NCBI GenBank assembly: GCA_035429805.1 | Contig: DAOMFL010000012.1 | Coordinates: 5,458 to 69,457, forward strand | Reading direction: 5' to 3' | Origin: JALORV01 sp035429805 | Lineage (GTDB): Bacteria; Pseudomonadota; Gammaproteobacteria; Burkholderiales; Burkholderiaceae_F | Length of the DNA: 64,000 bases | Shown here: in pieces, positions 47,957-56,718 of the stretch | Numbering within the stretch: position 1 is the stretch's first letter | Layout: the number at the start of each line of letters is the position of its first letter | Notes under the pieces: generated by a model | Database searches by the model: none | What the model saw: the letters and a program-made list of their open reading frames with translations, nothing else | Told to the model about the DNA's origin: nothing | Program-made: the position numbers and the translations under genes

Positions 47957-50900
47957 ATGTGGATGACGCGGGTTTCGATCAACCATCCGGTCTTCGCGAC
48001 GATGGTGATGGTCGGCCTCACGGTGCTGGGGCTCTTTTCCTATGCGCGACTTGGCGTCGAGCCGATGCCGGACGTGAGTCCGCCGGGGGTGCAGATCTGG
48101 GTCAACTACCCCGGCGCGTCGCCCGAGCAGGTCGAGAACGATCTCGCCAAGCCGATCGAGAGCGCAGTGAACACCGTTGCCGGCGTGAAGCGCATCCTGT
48201 CGCGCTCCGACGAGGGGCGGTCCCTGACCTGGGTCGAGTTCCGTTACGAAGTCGACATGGACCGCGCGATCCAGGAAGTGCGCGACAAGCTGGCGCAGAT
48301 CAGGGCCGGGTTCCCGCGTGATGTGAAGGACCCGATCGTGCAGCGCGCTGGCGGCGAGAACGACCAGCCGGTGGCGTCCTTCGCGCTGATGGGCGAGGGC
48401 AAGACGCCGCGCGAGCTGACGCTGCTTGCCGAACAGGTGGTGCAGAAGGGCTTCGAGCGGGTGAAGGGCGTCGGGCGTGTGGACCTCGGCGGCAATGTCA
48501 CGCGCCAGATCCAGGTGCGCGTCGACCCGGCGAAGCTCACCGCGTTCGGCCTGTCGGTCGACCAGGTGGTGCAGGCGCTGCGCACTGCCAACGTGTCGGT
48601 ACCGGTCGGCACCATTCATAACGAAACATCGGAGTCGATCATTCGCGTCGATGGACGCCTGACCTCTCCGGAACAGTTCGAACGCATCATCGTTGCCCGC
48701 AAGAACGGCGTGCCGATCCTGCTGTCGCAGGTCGCTGCCGCGGTCGATGCCGAACGCGAACGTCAGTCGCTGTCGCGCGTCAACGGCCAGCCGGCGATCG
48801 GCGTCCAGGTGTTCAAGGCGCAGGATGCCAACATCGTCGAAGTCGGCCGAGAGCTGAAATACGCGGCCGAGCAGATCCGCAAGCAGCTGCCACCCGGCAT
48901 GGAACTGAAGTTCATGTGGGCGATGGCGGACTTCGTCGAGCAGTCGGTCGACAACGTCAAGCGAACGATCATCGAAGGGGCGCTGCTGACGGTGCTGATC
49001 GTGTTCCTGTTCCTCGGATCGTGGCGCAGCACCGTCATCACCGGCCTCACGCTGCCGATTTCGGTCATCGCGACCTTCATCGTCATCTACGCCGCCGGCT
49101 TCACGTTGAACTACATGACGCTGATGGCGCTGTCGCTGTGCATCGGCCTGCTGATCGACGATGCGATCGTGGTGCGCGAGAACATCGTGCGCCACATCCA
49201 CATGGGCAAGGACCACTATGCCGCCGCTCGCGAGGGCACCGACGAGATCGGCCTCGCGGTGCTGGCAACTACGCTGTCGATCGTGGCCGTATTCGTGCCG
49301 ATCGCCTTCATGAGCGGCATCGTCGGCAAGTTCTTCTACCCGTTCGGCATCACGGTGGCCGCGGCCGTAATGGTGTCGCTGTTCGTCAGCTTCACGCTCG
49401 ATCCGATGCTGTCGGCTGTGTGGCGCGATCCGCCCGAGGGCGCTCGCGGCCTGCCGGTGGTGGGTCCCGTGCTGCGTGGCTTCGAGCGGCTGATGGACCG
49501 CGTGCATTCGGTCTACGACCGCCTGCTGCGCTGGGCGCTCGCGCACCGCAAGAGCACTCTGGCGATCGCGACGGCGAGCTTTGTCGCCGCGATCCCGATC
49601 GCAGGCATCGTTGGTACCGAAATGATGCCGGAGGCAGATCAGAGCTACACGTCGGTGCGCCTGACGATGCCGGTGGGATCGAGCCTTGACTACGCCAACG
49701 AGCGTGTGAAGCGCGTGGAGGACGTGCTGAAGGAGTTCAAGGAGATCGACGCGATCGATACCGGTATCGGCATCGACGGCACGCGCAACACCGCGAACGT
49801 CGGGCTCAAGCTGGTGCCGCGCAGCGAGCGTGGGCGCTCGCAGCGGCAGCTCGAAGAAGCGATCCGCAAGCGCGTCGCGTCGATACCCGGCGTGGAACTG
49901 AAGGTAGGCTGGAACACGCCGATCTACGTCGCGCTGCTCGGCAACAATGACGCGGAGATGAACCGCGTCATTGCCGACCTGAAGACCCGCGTGCAGCAGA
50001 TCCGCGGCGTCACCGATGTCGAGATCTCGGTCAAGGAGGGCACGCCGGCGCTGTCGGTGCGGCTGAAGCCCGAGCTTGCCGCGGAATACGGCATCACGCA
50101 TGCGCAGCTCGGCACGACGCTGCGCGCGATGGTCGGCGGCGAGAATTCTGGATACTGGCTGGCGCCCGACGGCCAGAACTACGAGGTGATCACGCAGCTG
50201 CCCCAGGCGCAGCGCACGATCATCGACGATATCGCCAATCTCAACATTTCGACCGGCCGGCAGCTCGCCGACGGAACGCCCGAGGTCGTGCCGCTGCGCG
50301 CGATCGCGACGCTGGAGCGCACCTTCAACCCGGAAAACATCCGGCGCCAGGACCTGCAGAGGCGCGTTGCGCTCTTCGCCAACGTGCAGGGCCGGCCGGC
50401 CGGCGACGCGGGCCAGGAGGTGCAGGCGCTGGTCAAGACCTACGAGCTGCCGGCGGGGCTGCGCTTCGACGTCGGCGGGCAGATCCGCGAACAACAGGAA
50501 GTCAACGCTGCGATTCTTGGTGCGCTGCTGCTTGCGGTGATCTTCATCTACCTCGTGCTGGCGTCGCAGTTCGGCAGCTTCTTCCTGCCGGTGGCGATCA
50601 TGGCGTCGCTGCCGCTGTCGATCGTCGGCGTCATGCTGGCGCTGCTGCTCACCGGGACGACGCTCAACATCTTCTCGATGATCGGGATCGTGTTCCTGAT
50701 GGGGCTGGTGACCAAGAATGCGATCCTGCTGGTCGACTTTGCCAACCGAGGCCAGCGCGGCGGCCTCGAACGCAACGACGCCCTGCTGGCTGCGGGGCAG
50801 GTGCGGCTGCGCCCGATCCTGATGACCACCGCGGCGATGATCTTCGGCATGCTGCCGCTGGCGCTCGGCCTGGGTGAAGGAGCCGAGCAGCAGGCTCCGA

Positions 50901-51058
50901 TGGGCCGCGCAATCATCGGCGGCGTCATCACGTCGACCCTGCTCACGCTGGTCGTGGTACCCGTCATCTACACCTACATCGACGCCTTCGAGCGCCGGCT
51001 GAAGAACCGACGCCGCGGAGCGGCGGTGCTGGCGCACCAGCCGGCCGACAAGGCCTAG
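47957..51058 (+). CDS. RND-family efflux pump, HAE-1-like
   Basis: The 1033-residue transporter has twelve predicted membrane segments and two large periplasmic loops. It begins M-W-M-T-R-V-S-I-N-H-P-V-F and contains the family's G-L-L-I-D-D-A-I-V-V-R-E-N in TM4 (proton-relay Asp pair) and G-L-V-T-K-N-A-I-L-L-V-D-F in TM10. These mark the multidrug (HAE-1) rather than heavy-metal (HME/CzcA) branch. AGGAGGAAG precedes the ATG, 47 bp after the adaptor gene. Confidence 0.95.
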   Translation: MWMTRVSINHPVFATMVMVGLTVLGLFSYARLGVEPMPDVSPPGVQIWVNYPGASPEQVENDLAKPIESAVNTVAGVKRILSRSDEGRSLTWVEFRYEVDMDRAIQEVRDKLAQIRAGFPRDVKDPIVQRAGGENDQPVASFALMGEGKTPRELTLLAEQVVQKGFERVKGVGRVDLGGNVTRQIQVRVDPAKLTAFGLSVDQVVQALRTANVSVPVGTIHNETSESIIRVDGRLTSPEQFERIIVARKNGVPILLSQVAAAVDAERERQSLSRVNGQPAIGVQVFKAQDANIVEVGRELKYAAEQIRKQLPPGMELKFMWAMADFVEQSVDNVKRTIIEGALLTVLIVFLFLGSWRSTVITGLTLPISVIATFIVIYAAGFTLNYMTLMALSLCIGLLIDDAIVVRENIVRHIHMGKDHYAAAREGTDEIGLAVLATTLSIVAVFVPIAFMSGIVGKFFYPFGITVAAAVMVSLFVSFTLDPMLSAVWRDPPEGARGLPVVGPVLRGFERLMDRVHSVYDRLLRWALAHRKSTLAIATASFVAAIPIAGIVGTEMMPEADQSYTSVRLTMPVGSSLDYANERVKRVEDVLKEFKEIDAIDTGIGIDGTRNTANVGLKLVPRSERGRSQRQLEEAIRKRVASIPGVELKVGWNTPIYVALLGNNDAEMNRVIADLKTRVQQIRGVTDVEISVKEGTPALSVRLKPELAAEYGITHAQLGTTLRAMVGGENSGYWLAPDGQNYEVITQLPQAQRTIIDDIANLNISTGRQLADGTPEVVPLRAIATLERTFNPENIRRQDLQRRVALFANVQGRPAGDAGQEVQALVKTYELPAGLRFDVGGQIREQQEVNAAILGALLLAVIFIYLVLASQFGSFFLPVAIMASLPLSIVGVMLALLLTGTTLNIFSMIGIVFLMGLVTKNAILLVDFANRGQRGGLERNDALLAAGQVRLRPILMTTAAMIFGMLPLALGLGEGAEQQAPMGRAIIGGVITSTLLTLVVVPVIYTYIDAFERRLKNRRRGAAVLAHQPADKA

Positions 51059-51098
51059 GGCCGGCGCGCCCGGTCCCGGCTGGGCTAACCTCCGCGCG

Positions 51099-51695
51099 GT
51101 GATTCAGCGCGGTTCCTCCTTCCTCGCACGTGACCCGGACCAGCGCGTCGTCCGCTGGGGCTGGGTGTTCTGGTTCGCATGGATTGCGGTGGGCGGAGCG
51201 CTGCTGCTCGGCGACTATCGCGGCAGCGTGCTCGGCATCGGTCTGGTGCTGTCGGCGCCGTTTTGGGCGCTGTGGCTGATGTGGCCGCTGTACCGCGGGG
51301 CGCGGGCAGTGATGCGAGCCGTCTGGCACGCGGGTCTGGAACCATGGGACGGGCGCTACTACGAATTCGACGGCCGCCAGGTCCGCATCTTCTTCGAGGA
51401 CGATGACGTGTGGTTTGCCGCGGCCGACGTGTTCGACGCGCTGGGCACGGCGACGACGGCGCGCGATGCCGAGCGGGTCAGGCAGATCGTCGGGCGCGAC
51501 GGACTGCGACACGCACCGGTGTCGGGGTTGCTGTGCTTCTCCGAAAAGGGGCTGGCCGCCTGGCTCGATCGACGCACCGAACGGACGGCAACTCAGTTTC
51601 GCCGTTGGGTGGAGACCCAGGTGGTGGCCCCGTACCGCAGGCGGTACGAGCTCGAGGGCCGTGGTGATGCGGCCGATCGCAGCGAACCATCCTGA
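51099..51695 (+). CDS. Membrane protein with Bro-N-like C-terminal domain
   Basis: The 198-residue protein has two membrane helices (about 20-38 and 44-66) followed by a soluble domain (about 88-185) resembling the Bro-N/KilA antirepressor fold: D-D-V-W-F-A-A-A-D-V-F-D-A-L-G, then G-L-L-C-F-S-E-K-G-L-A-A-W-L and F-R-R-W-V-E-T-Q-V-V-A-P-Y-R-R. Bro-N is normally a phage or mobile-element DNA-binding domain in the cytosol; here it would be tethered to the membrane. The GTG start at 51099 lies 40 bp after the RND pump. The assignment rests on motif resemblance only. Confidence 0.65.
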   Translation: MIQRGSSFLARDPDQRVVRWGWVFWFAWIAVGGALLLGDYRGSVLGIGLVLSAPFWALWLMWPLYRGARAVMRAVWHAGLEPWDGRYYEFDGRQVRIFFEDDDVWFAAADVFDALGTATTARDAERVRQIVGRDGLRHAPVSGLLCFSEKGLAAWLDRRTERTATQFRRWVETQVVAPYRRRYELEGRGDAADRSEPS

Positions 51696-51742
51696 ACCGC
51701 CTGTCGCGCGATAATCGCGCCTTTACCTCGCTGGCTTCGTCC

Positions 51743-52354
51743 ATGTCGCCCGTCGCACGGCTCTTTTCGCAGCACCGGATCACCGTTTCGCGCATCTTCG
51801 GAATCGCGTTCGTTGCGGCGCTGTTCGCGACCGGCAGCGTGTGGCAGGGGACGCTGGTCGGACAAGCAATGTTCCTCGTCGGGATCGTGCTGGCCGCCAT
51901 CGGCATGGTGGGCCGCATCTGGTGCCTCACATACTCGAGCGGCTACAAGAGCTCGGAACTCGTCACGCAGGGTCCGTATTCGGTCAGCCGCAACCCGCTG
52001 TACTTCTTCTCGTTCGTCGGGCTTGTCGGGATCGGCCTGGCGACCGAGACGATCACGCTGACGCTGGCCCTGATCGCGTTCTTCGTGCTCATTTACCCGG
52101 CCGTCATCACCGGCGAGGAAGAATTTCTGCGCGGCAAATTCGGCGAACCGTATGCGGAGTACTGCCGGCGCACGCCGCGCTTCTTCCCGAATCGCAGCCT
52201 GTTCGCGGAGCCGGACACCTATACCGTGCAGCCGAGCACACTGCGCCGCTCGCTCGGAGGTGTGATCTGGTTCATCGGCCTGCCGGTAGTCATCCAGTTC
52301 CTCGTCAGCCTGCGCGTTGCGGGAGTGCTTGGCAGCGTCGCGCTGCTGCCCTGA
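51743..52354 (+). CDS. Isoprenylcysteine methyltransferase-like membrane protein
   Basis: The 203-residue protein has five or so membrane segments and the ICMT/PEMT-type SAM-binding end: G-P-Y-S-V-S-R-N-P-L-Y followed by E-E-E-F-L-R-G-K-F-G-E-P-Y-A-E-Y and P-R-F-F-P. Bacterial members methylate unknown small or lipid substrates. It follows the Bro-N-like gene by 47 bp on the same strand. Function beyond family is not inferable. Confidence 0.82.
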   Translation: MSPVARLFSQHRITVSRIFGIAFVAALFATGSVWQGTLVGQAMFLVGIVLAAIGMVGRIWCLTYSSGYKSSELVTQGPYSVSRNPLYFFSFVGLVGIGLATETITLTLALIAFFVLIYPAVITGEEEFLRGKFGEPYAEYCRRTPRFFPNRSLFAEPDTYTVQPSTLRRSLGGVIWFIGLPVVIQFLVSLRVAGVLGSVALLP

Positions 52355-52412
52355 CCGCCTCGGCCGTGGGCCCTAGGGGTTGCCCCGGAACTTCCGCGCT
52401 CCGATTCCCGGC

Positions 52413-52874
52413 TCACGCGAGTTCGTACAGGACATCGGGGCAGTGTTCCTCGTTCGTGGCTCCGTCGCCGAACGCGATGGCCCGGTATCCGTGGTGCTCA
52501 TAGAAGCGTCGGGCGACGGTGTTGGCCTGGAATGTGTAGAGGCGAATCGGTCGCGGCAGGGTCGCATGGGCGTGGTCGAGGAGTGCCGTCCCGATCCCTT
52601 GCCGCAGCCAGCCGGGCCGAAGGAAGAGCTGGTCGATCCACGCGCAGCGGCCATCGAATGAAGTCGCCAGCACGCCGACGACCTGGGCTTCGCACATGGC
52701 TACGGTCACGTTGCCGGTGGGCACCAGGTGACTGGCGACCCAGTGCCGCACCTCGTCGCGAGAATGCGCCAGCGGCGCAAAGGGCTGGTACGCCTCGCGC
52801 GACGCGATCAGAACTTCCGCTACTTCTGCGGCGTCACCGTCGCTGGCCCGCCGAAGGCGGATGTCGGCCTTCAT
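52413..52874 (-). CDS. GNAT-family acetyltransferase
   Basis: The 153-residue protein has the GNAT core with I-D-Q-L-F-L-R-P-G-W-L-R-Q-G-I-G-T-A-L-L (motif A, acetyl-CoA pyrophosphate loop) and Q-A-N-T-V-A-R-R-F-Y-E-H-H-G-Y (motif B). It is a small single-domain enzyme of the general RimI-like kind; its substrate is unknown. It is transcribed with the beta-propeller gene upstream (42 bp). Confidence 0.85.
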   Translation of the reverse strand: MKADIRLRRASDGDAAEVAEVLIASREAYQPFAPLAHSRDEVRHWVASHLVPTGNVTVAMCEAQVVGVLATSFDGRCAWIDQLFLRPGWLRQGIGTALLDHAHATLPRPIRLYTFQANTVARRFYEHHGYRAIAFGDGATNEEHCPDVLYELA

Positions 52875-52916
52875 GCCATGGGGCCCTGTCTGCGAACGGC
52901 CGCGGCCGTGCCGAAA

Positions 52917-54086
52917 CTACTTCGGTGCCTGCGCCTTCCAGTCACGGAATACGTCGATGTCGACGCCGTCGGGGTAGAACAGATAGCCGGGTTTTTGTCC
53001 CGGCGTGTCGATGACGCCGTATTGCCAGATGATCTCCTTGGTCGTGCGATCGACCACGACCACGCGATGGCGCAGGTCGTCGACGATCAGGACGTCACCG
53101 GTCACCGGAAGTTCGCGCGCAATCGACGGGTGATCGAGCATCGTGTCCGGGCGTTTTGTGTCGCCGTCGTATTGCCACGCCACCTTGCGCGTCGCCGGGT
53201 CGAAGATCACGACGCGTCCCGGCTTGTGGAAGTCGGCCACGATGACACTCTTGCCGTCGACCGTCGGAAACGCGTCGGAGGGGTAGCGGATGTTGGGCGC
53301 CTTCACGCTCCAGACCACCTGGCCCTCGCGTGTGATGCGGCTGATCCACGCATCGCGGATCTCGCTCACCAGGATGTCGCCGTTGGCCATCGGCGTCGCG
53401 CCGTTCGGAAACGCGAAGTACCGAGGGGGATCGTGCCGGCAGTTCTTCTCGTTGTTGCCCGCCTTGCCCCATTGCATCGCGATCTCGTTGCTGGCCGGGT
53501 CGATGATGAGCACGCGGCAGTTGCGGATATCTGCGGTCAGAAACTTGCCGTCGGCCAGAAGGTGGGCGTCGTCGGGATAGTTCAGCAGGCGGCCCGTGCT
53601 GCCACGATGATCGGGCACGCCGAAGGTCCAGGTGACGATGCGTTTCTCGTAGTCGACGATGTGCAGATCGTAGTTGTCCTCCTCACTGACAGCCAGCAGC
53701 CGCCCGTCTTCCGAGAAGTTGACGTCCTCGTTGCCGCGGTAGTAGGCAAGGTCCGGCGACGGCATCTCCCACACGATCCGCTTGTCTGGGGCGATCTCGA
53801 TCAGTCGGTTGTTGCGCCGGTCGGCGATCAGGATCGGAAACGGCAGTGGCTTGCCCCACGAGGCCACGGGGCTGGTGCGGCTGCCGGTGACCGGCGGGAT
53901 CGGCGGCAGCGTCACGCCGCTCGACACGATTCCGGCCCCATGCATCTCCGGCGTCACGGTAACCGGCTTGCCCGCGCCCTCCCGCGCGACGTCGGCTGCC
54001 CATGCCGGAGCCATCAGTGCAAGGAGCGCGGCGGTGCAGAGTGTCGCCGGGATCGTGGCCCGTGGACGGTTCGAATCTGCTTGCAT
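52917..54086 (-). CDS. Exported beta-propeller protein (PQQ/NHL-like repeats)
   Basis: The 389-residue precursor has a signal peptide (cut after A-P-A-W-A near residue 31) and then repeated blades of the form (V/I)-x-(I/V)-x-D-x-x-x-x-x-I-x-W (for example A-P-D-K-R-I-V-W-E, P-A-T-R-K-V-A-W-Q-Y, R-T-T-K-E-I-I-W-Q-Y), typical of PQQ-like or arylsulfotransferase-like propellers. No catalytic histidine pair of arylsulfotransferases is obvious. It is probably periplasmic. The start is uncertain: an ATG at 54125 would add 13 residues, and neither has a clear ribosome site. Confidence 0.75.
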   Translation of the reverse strand: MQADSNRPRATIPATLCTAALLALMAPAWAADVAREGAGKPVTVTPEMHGAGIVSSGVTLPPIPPVTGSRTSPVASWGKPLPFPILIADRRNNRLIEIAPDKRIVWEMPSPDLAYYRGNEDVNFSEDGRLLAVSEEDNYDLHIVDYEKRIVTWTFGVPDHRGSTGRLLNYPDDAHLLADGKFLTADIRNCRVLIIDPASNEIAMQWGKAGNNEKNCRHDPPRYFAFPNGATPMANGDILVSEIRDAWISRITREGQVVWSVKAPNIRYPSDAFPTVDGKSVIVADFHKPGRVVIFDPATRKVAWQYDGDTKRPDTMLDHPSIARELPVTGDVLIVDDLRHRVVVVDRTTKEIIWQYGVIDTPGQKPGYLFYPDGVDIDVFRDWKAQAPK

Positions 54087-54249
54087 GGCGTCGTGTTCGC
54101 AAGGAGGTGACAGAGGCGACATCATGGGTCCGGATCGCCGGGGCGGCCGTGCCGGAGATCAAGGATCAGGACTGCGGCGCCCTCGCGAACCGAGACCTTC
54201 TGAAGCGAGGACGCCTCTGCCGGCGGCGCCCGCCGCGCCGGCGCGTGGA

Positions 54250-54756
54250 TCAGTCCACCAGTGACTTGTACATGACGAAGGCGTCGACGTACCCGTGCCG
54301 GGCGTGGCGGAAAGCCCCGGGTAGCACGCCCGAAACGGCGAAACCCAGACGCTTCCAAAGCCGGACCGCGCGCTCGTTGGTGGACACGACCAGGTTGAAC
54401 TGCATCGCGAGGAACCCCATCGCGCGCGCCTCGTCCTGCGAATGAAGGCACAGCGCCGTTGCGATGCCCCGGCCCTGCGCAGTGGCCGCGACCACATAGC
54501 CGCAGTTGCACACGTGCGCGCCGAGGCCCGGCTGATTGGGCTTGATGTAGTAGGTGCCGAGCACGCGACCGTCGGCCGCACAGGCGACGTACGTGGCGGC
54601 CGGGATCTCGACCCACGCGCGATGAATCTCGGCTTCTGAACTGTCCGGCGCGAACGCATAGGTGTCGCCGCCTTGAAACGTGGCCTGCAGCGTCGCCCAG
54701 ACTATCGGCCAGTCGCGTGCCTCGATGCGACGGATGTCGATCGCGGACGTGGCCAT
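54250..54756 (-). CDS. GNAT-family acetyltransferase
   Basis: The 168-residue protein shows the acetyl-CoA motif A-A-T-A-Q-G-R-G-I-A-T-A-L-C and the later T-N-E-R-A-V-R-L-W-K-R-L-G-F, the usual GNAT core. Substrate unknown. It lies 6 bp after xth on the same strand, so the two are probably co-transcribed. The preceding beta-propeller gene is on the same strand 124 bp below, with no gene between. Confidence 0.87.
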   Translation of the reverse strand: MATSAIDIRRIEARDWPIVWATLQATFQGGDTYAFAPDSSEAEIHRAWVEIPAATYVACAADGRVLGTYYIKPNQPGLGAHVCNCGYVVAATAQGRGIATALCLHSQDEARAMGFLAMQFNLVVSTNERAVRLWKRLGFAVSGVLPGAFRHARHGYVDAFVMYKSLVD

Positions 54757-54762
54757 CGGCGC

Positions 54763-55548
54763 CTAGACGTCGAGCGTCACGATCACGGGCGCGTGGTCGC
54801 TTGGCTGTTCGCGCCGGCGCGGCTCGACGTCGATCGTGCACGCTGTACATCGGGCAGCCAGCGCTTTGGACAGCAGCACGTGGTCGATGCGTAGTCCCAT
54901 CTTGCGGCGGAAGGCCAGCATGCGGTAGTCCCACCAGGTGTAGCTGCGCTCGGGCTGCTCGAACATGCGGAAGCTGTCGACGAATCCGATGTCGACGAGT
55001 CTGCGGAACGACTGCTTCTCCGGCTCCGAAAACAGCACCTGTCCTTCCCACGCCTTCGGGTCGTGCACGTCGCGGTCCTCGGGCGCGATGTTGAAGTCGC
55101 CTGCGAGCGCCAGCAGCGGATGCCGTGTCACCTCACCGCGCAGCCAGTGGTCGAGCGCGCCGATCCAGCGCAGCTTGTAGTCGTACTTGTCACTGCCCAC
55201 CGCCTGGCCGTTGGGAAAGTACGCGCAGGCGACGCGCAGTGCGCCGACATTCGCCGCGATCAGCCGCTTCTGCGGGTCGTCGAAACCCGGCAGGGCCGTG
55301 ACGACATCGCTCGCCGGCGGGACCGTGTCCCTGCGCGTCAGCAGCGCAACACCGTTGTAGGTCTTCTGCCCTGTGAACACCGCGGCGTATCCGGCTTCCG
55401 CCAGAGGTGCCACCGGGAACAGTTCGTCGACGAGCTTGGTCTCCTGCAGGCAGACGATGTCGACCCGATGGGTCGCCAGCCAGTCGAGCAGGTGCGGGAG
55501 ACGGACCTTGAGGGAGTTGACGTTCCAGGTCGCGAGCGTGAGCGGCAT
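54763..55548 (-). CDS. xth: Exodeoxyribonuclease III
   Basis: The 261-residue enzyme has the AP-endonuclease/ExoIII motifs L-A-T-W-N-V-N-S-L, L-Q-E-T-K, G-D-F-N-I-A-P-E and I-D-H-V-L-L, with the D/H catalytic pair near the end in S-D-H-A-P-V. It repairs abasic sites and degrades dsDNA 3' ends. It starts 5 bp before the glutaredoxin-like gene. Confidence 0.95.
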   Translation of the reverse strand: MPLTLATWNVNSLKVRLPHLLDWLATHRVDIVCLQETKLVDELFPVAPLAEAGYAAVFTGQKTYNGVALLTRRDTVPPASDVVTALPGFDDPQKRLIAANVGALRVACAYFPNGQAVGSDKYDYKLRWIGALDHWLRGEVTRHPLLALAGDFNIAPEDRDVHDPKAWEGQVLFSEPEKQSFRRLVDIGFVDSFRMFEQPERSYTWWDYRMLAFRRKMGLRIDHVLLSKALAARCTACTIDVEPRRREQPSDHAPVIVTLDV

Positions 55549-55552
55549 CCCG

Positions 55553-56128
55553 CTATTTTGCCGCGGGCGGCGGGACCGCCTTCTGGGTCAGCGGGCGTGC
55601 GGGTTCCTGCTTGAAGCTGCCCGGAAGCATCGACTTCTGCGGATAGCCGGTGGCATCCAGTCCATTGTTCCAGTCGTCCGGGTTGAACGCGAGCAACGGC
55701 TGCGAGCCGAGTGTCACGACCGGCACGCCTTCAGCGCCGGTCAGTCGCTTCAGTTCCGTGGCGTCGTCGCCGGTTTCGATGGTCCGCTCGGCAAACGGGA
55801 TGCCGCGCTTGTTGAGGAATTCGCGGGCTGGCGCGCACGGCGGACAGTTCTTGGCGGTGAACAGCATCACGGGGAAGTTCGATGCCGCGCGCCGCACCTG
55901 GTAGGGCAGCAGCGACTGCGTGTTCTCGCCGATCGTCATCAGGTCGATACGCAGCAGGTTCTGAGCGTCGGGAGGCGGGCGGTCGCCGTAGTTGATCTGG
56001 CCGCGATAGTCGGTCCAGCGCCAGGTCACTTTCGGCGAGTTGGCCGTGGGCGCGCCGGCTTCGGCGCCGGGCACGGCGGCCTGCATCGCAAGGACGACGA
56101 TGCTGGCGGTCAGGGTACTGAGAAACAT
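55553..56128 (-). CDS. Exported DUF4124/glutaredoxin-like protein (paralog 1)
   Basis: The 191-residue protein has a signal peptide (about 24 residues), a DUF4124 module with W-R-W-T-D-Y-R-G-Q-I-N-Y-G-D-R-P-P (about 34-55), and a glutaredoxin-like domain (about 80-155) with C-P-P-C in the active-site position and the cis-proline V-P-V-V-T-L. It is probably a periplasmic thiol-disulfide protein. Start at 56128 is chosen because it gives a proper signal peptide. A tandem paralog lies 25 bp upstream. Confidence 0.82.
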   Translation of the reverse strand: MFLSTLTASIVVLAMQAAVPGAEAGAPTANSPKVTWRWTDYRGQINYGDRPPPDAQNLLRIDLMTIGENTQSLLPYQVRRAASNFPVMLFTAKNCPPCAPAREFLNKRGIPFAERTIETGDDATELKRLTGAEGVPVVTLGSQPLLAFNPDDWNNGLDATGYPQKSMLPGSFKQEPARPLTQKAVPPPAAK

Positions 56129-56153
56129 GGCTGGGAATCCCGTGGACGTTGAA

Positions 56154-56711
56154 TCAGCGACTGCGAGGGGCCGGACCCGCCTGGTTCGCCGGTCCCGCGG
56201 CGCGCGCAACGAGCGGCTGCGGCGACTCGCCGGCATAACCCGGAGGCAGGCGCGATTCGGCTGGATAGCCGGCAGCGTCGAGTCCGCGGCCCCATTCGAC
56301 GGAATTGAAGCCCGGGAAACGGGCGCTCCCCAAGGTCAGCACCGGCACCTTGTCGGTGCCGGTCAACCGGCGCAGTGTCTCGATGTCCTCAGCCGCCTCC
56401 ACGGTGCGCTCGGAGTAGGGCACGCCGCGCTGGCGCAGGTAGACGCGGGCCGCATCGCATCCGGGGCAGTCTCCACTGGTGTAGAGCATGGCCGGATGGC
56501 GCGCGATCGCTCGCCTCAGCTCGAATGGCAGGGCCACATTCGGATCGTTCGGAGTCAGCGGAGCGCGGGAATCGATGCGCTGCAGCTCGCGGGCATCGGA
56601 GGGAGGCTGGTCGCCGTAGTTGACCTGGCCGTCATCGTCGCGCCAGCGGTATTGCGCGTCGGCGGTGCCGATCAACAGCAGGGTCAACGCAACCGCTCCA
56701 GCGCGCTTCAT
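56154..56711 (-). CDS. Exported DUF4124/glutaredoxin-like protein (paralog 2)
   Basis: The 185-residue protein has a short signal peptide (ends G-T-A-D-A near 20), a DUF4124 module Q-Y-R-W-R-D-D-D-G-Q-V-N-Y-G-D-Q-P-P and a glutaredoxin-like domain with C-P-G-C (about 83-86) and V-P-V-L-T-L. Order and domain spacing match paralog 1, indicating tandem duplication; the active-site dipeptide differs (P-G against P-P), so redox potentials may differ. It is 7 bp from the prlC stop, in the same run. Confidence 0.82.
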   Translation of the reverse strand: MKRAGAVALTLLLIGTADAQYRWRDDDGQVNYGDQPPSDARELQRIDSRAPLTPNDPNVALPFELRRAIARHPAMLYTSGDCPGCDAARVYLRQRGVPYSERTVEAAEDIETLRRLTGTDKVPVLTLGSARFPGFNSVEWGRGLDAAGYPAESRLPPGYAGESPQPLVARAAGPANQAGPAPRSR

Positions 56712-56718
56712 CGCTCTC

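Noticed and set aside
47675..51037. 1120-codon minus-strand frame opposite the RND pump
   Set aside because: A mirror of a highly biased coding strand, with His/Arg/Asp repeats and no domains.
54101..54270. Strong AAGGAGGTGA sequence on the plus strand followed by an ATG frame
   Set aside because: The ATG is 13 nt away, and the 46-codon product is Arg/Pro/Ala-rich and antisense to the beta-propeller and GNAT region; judged coincidental.
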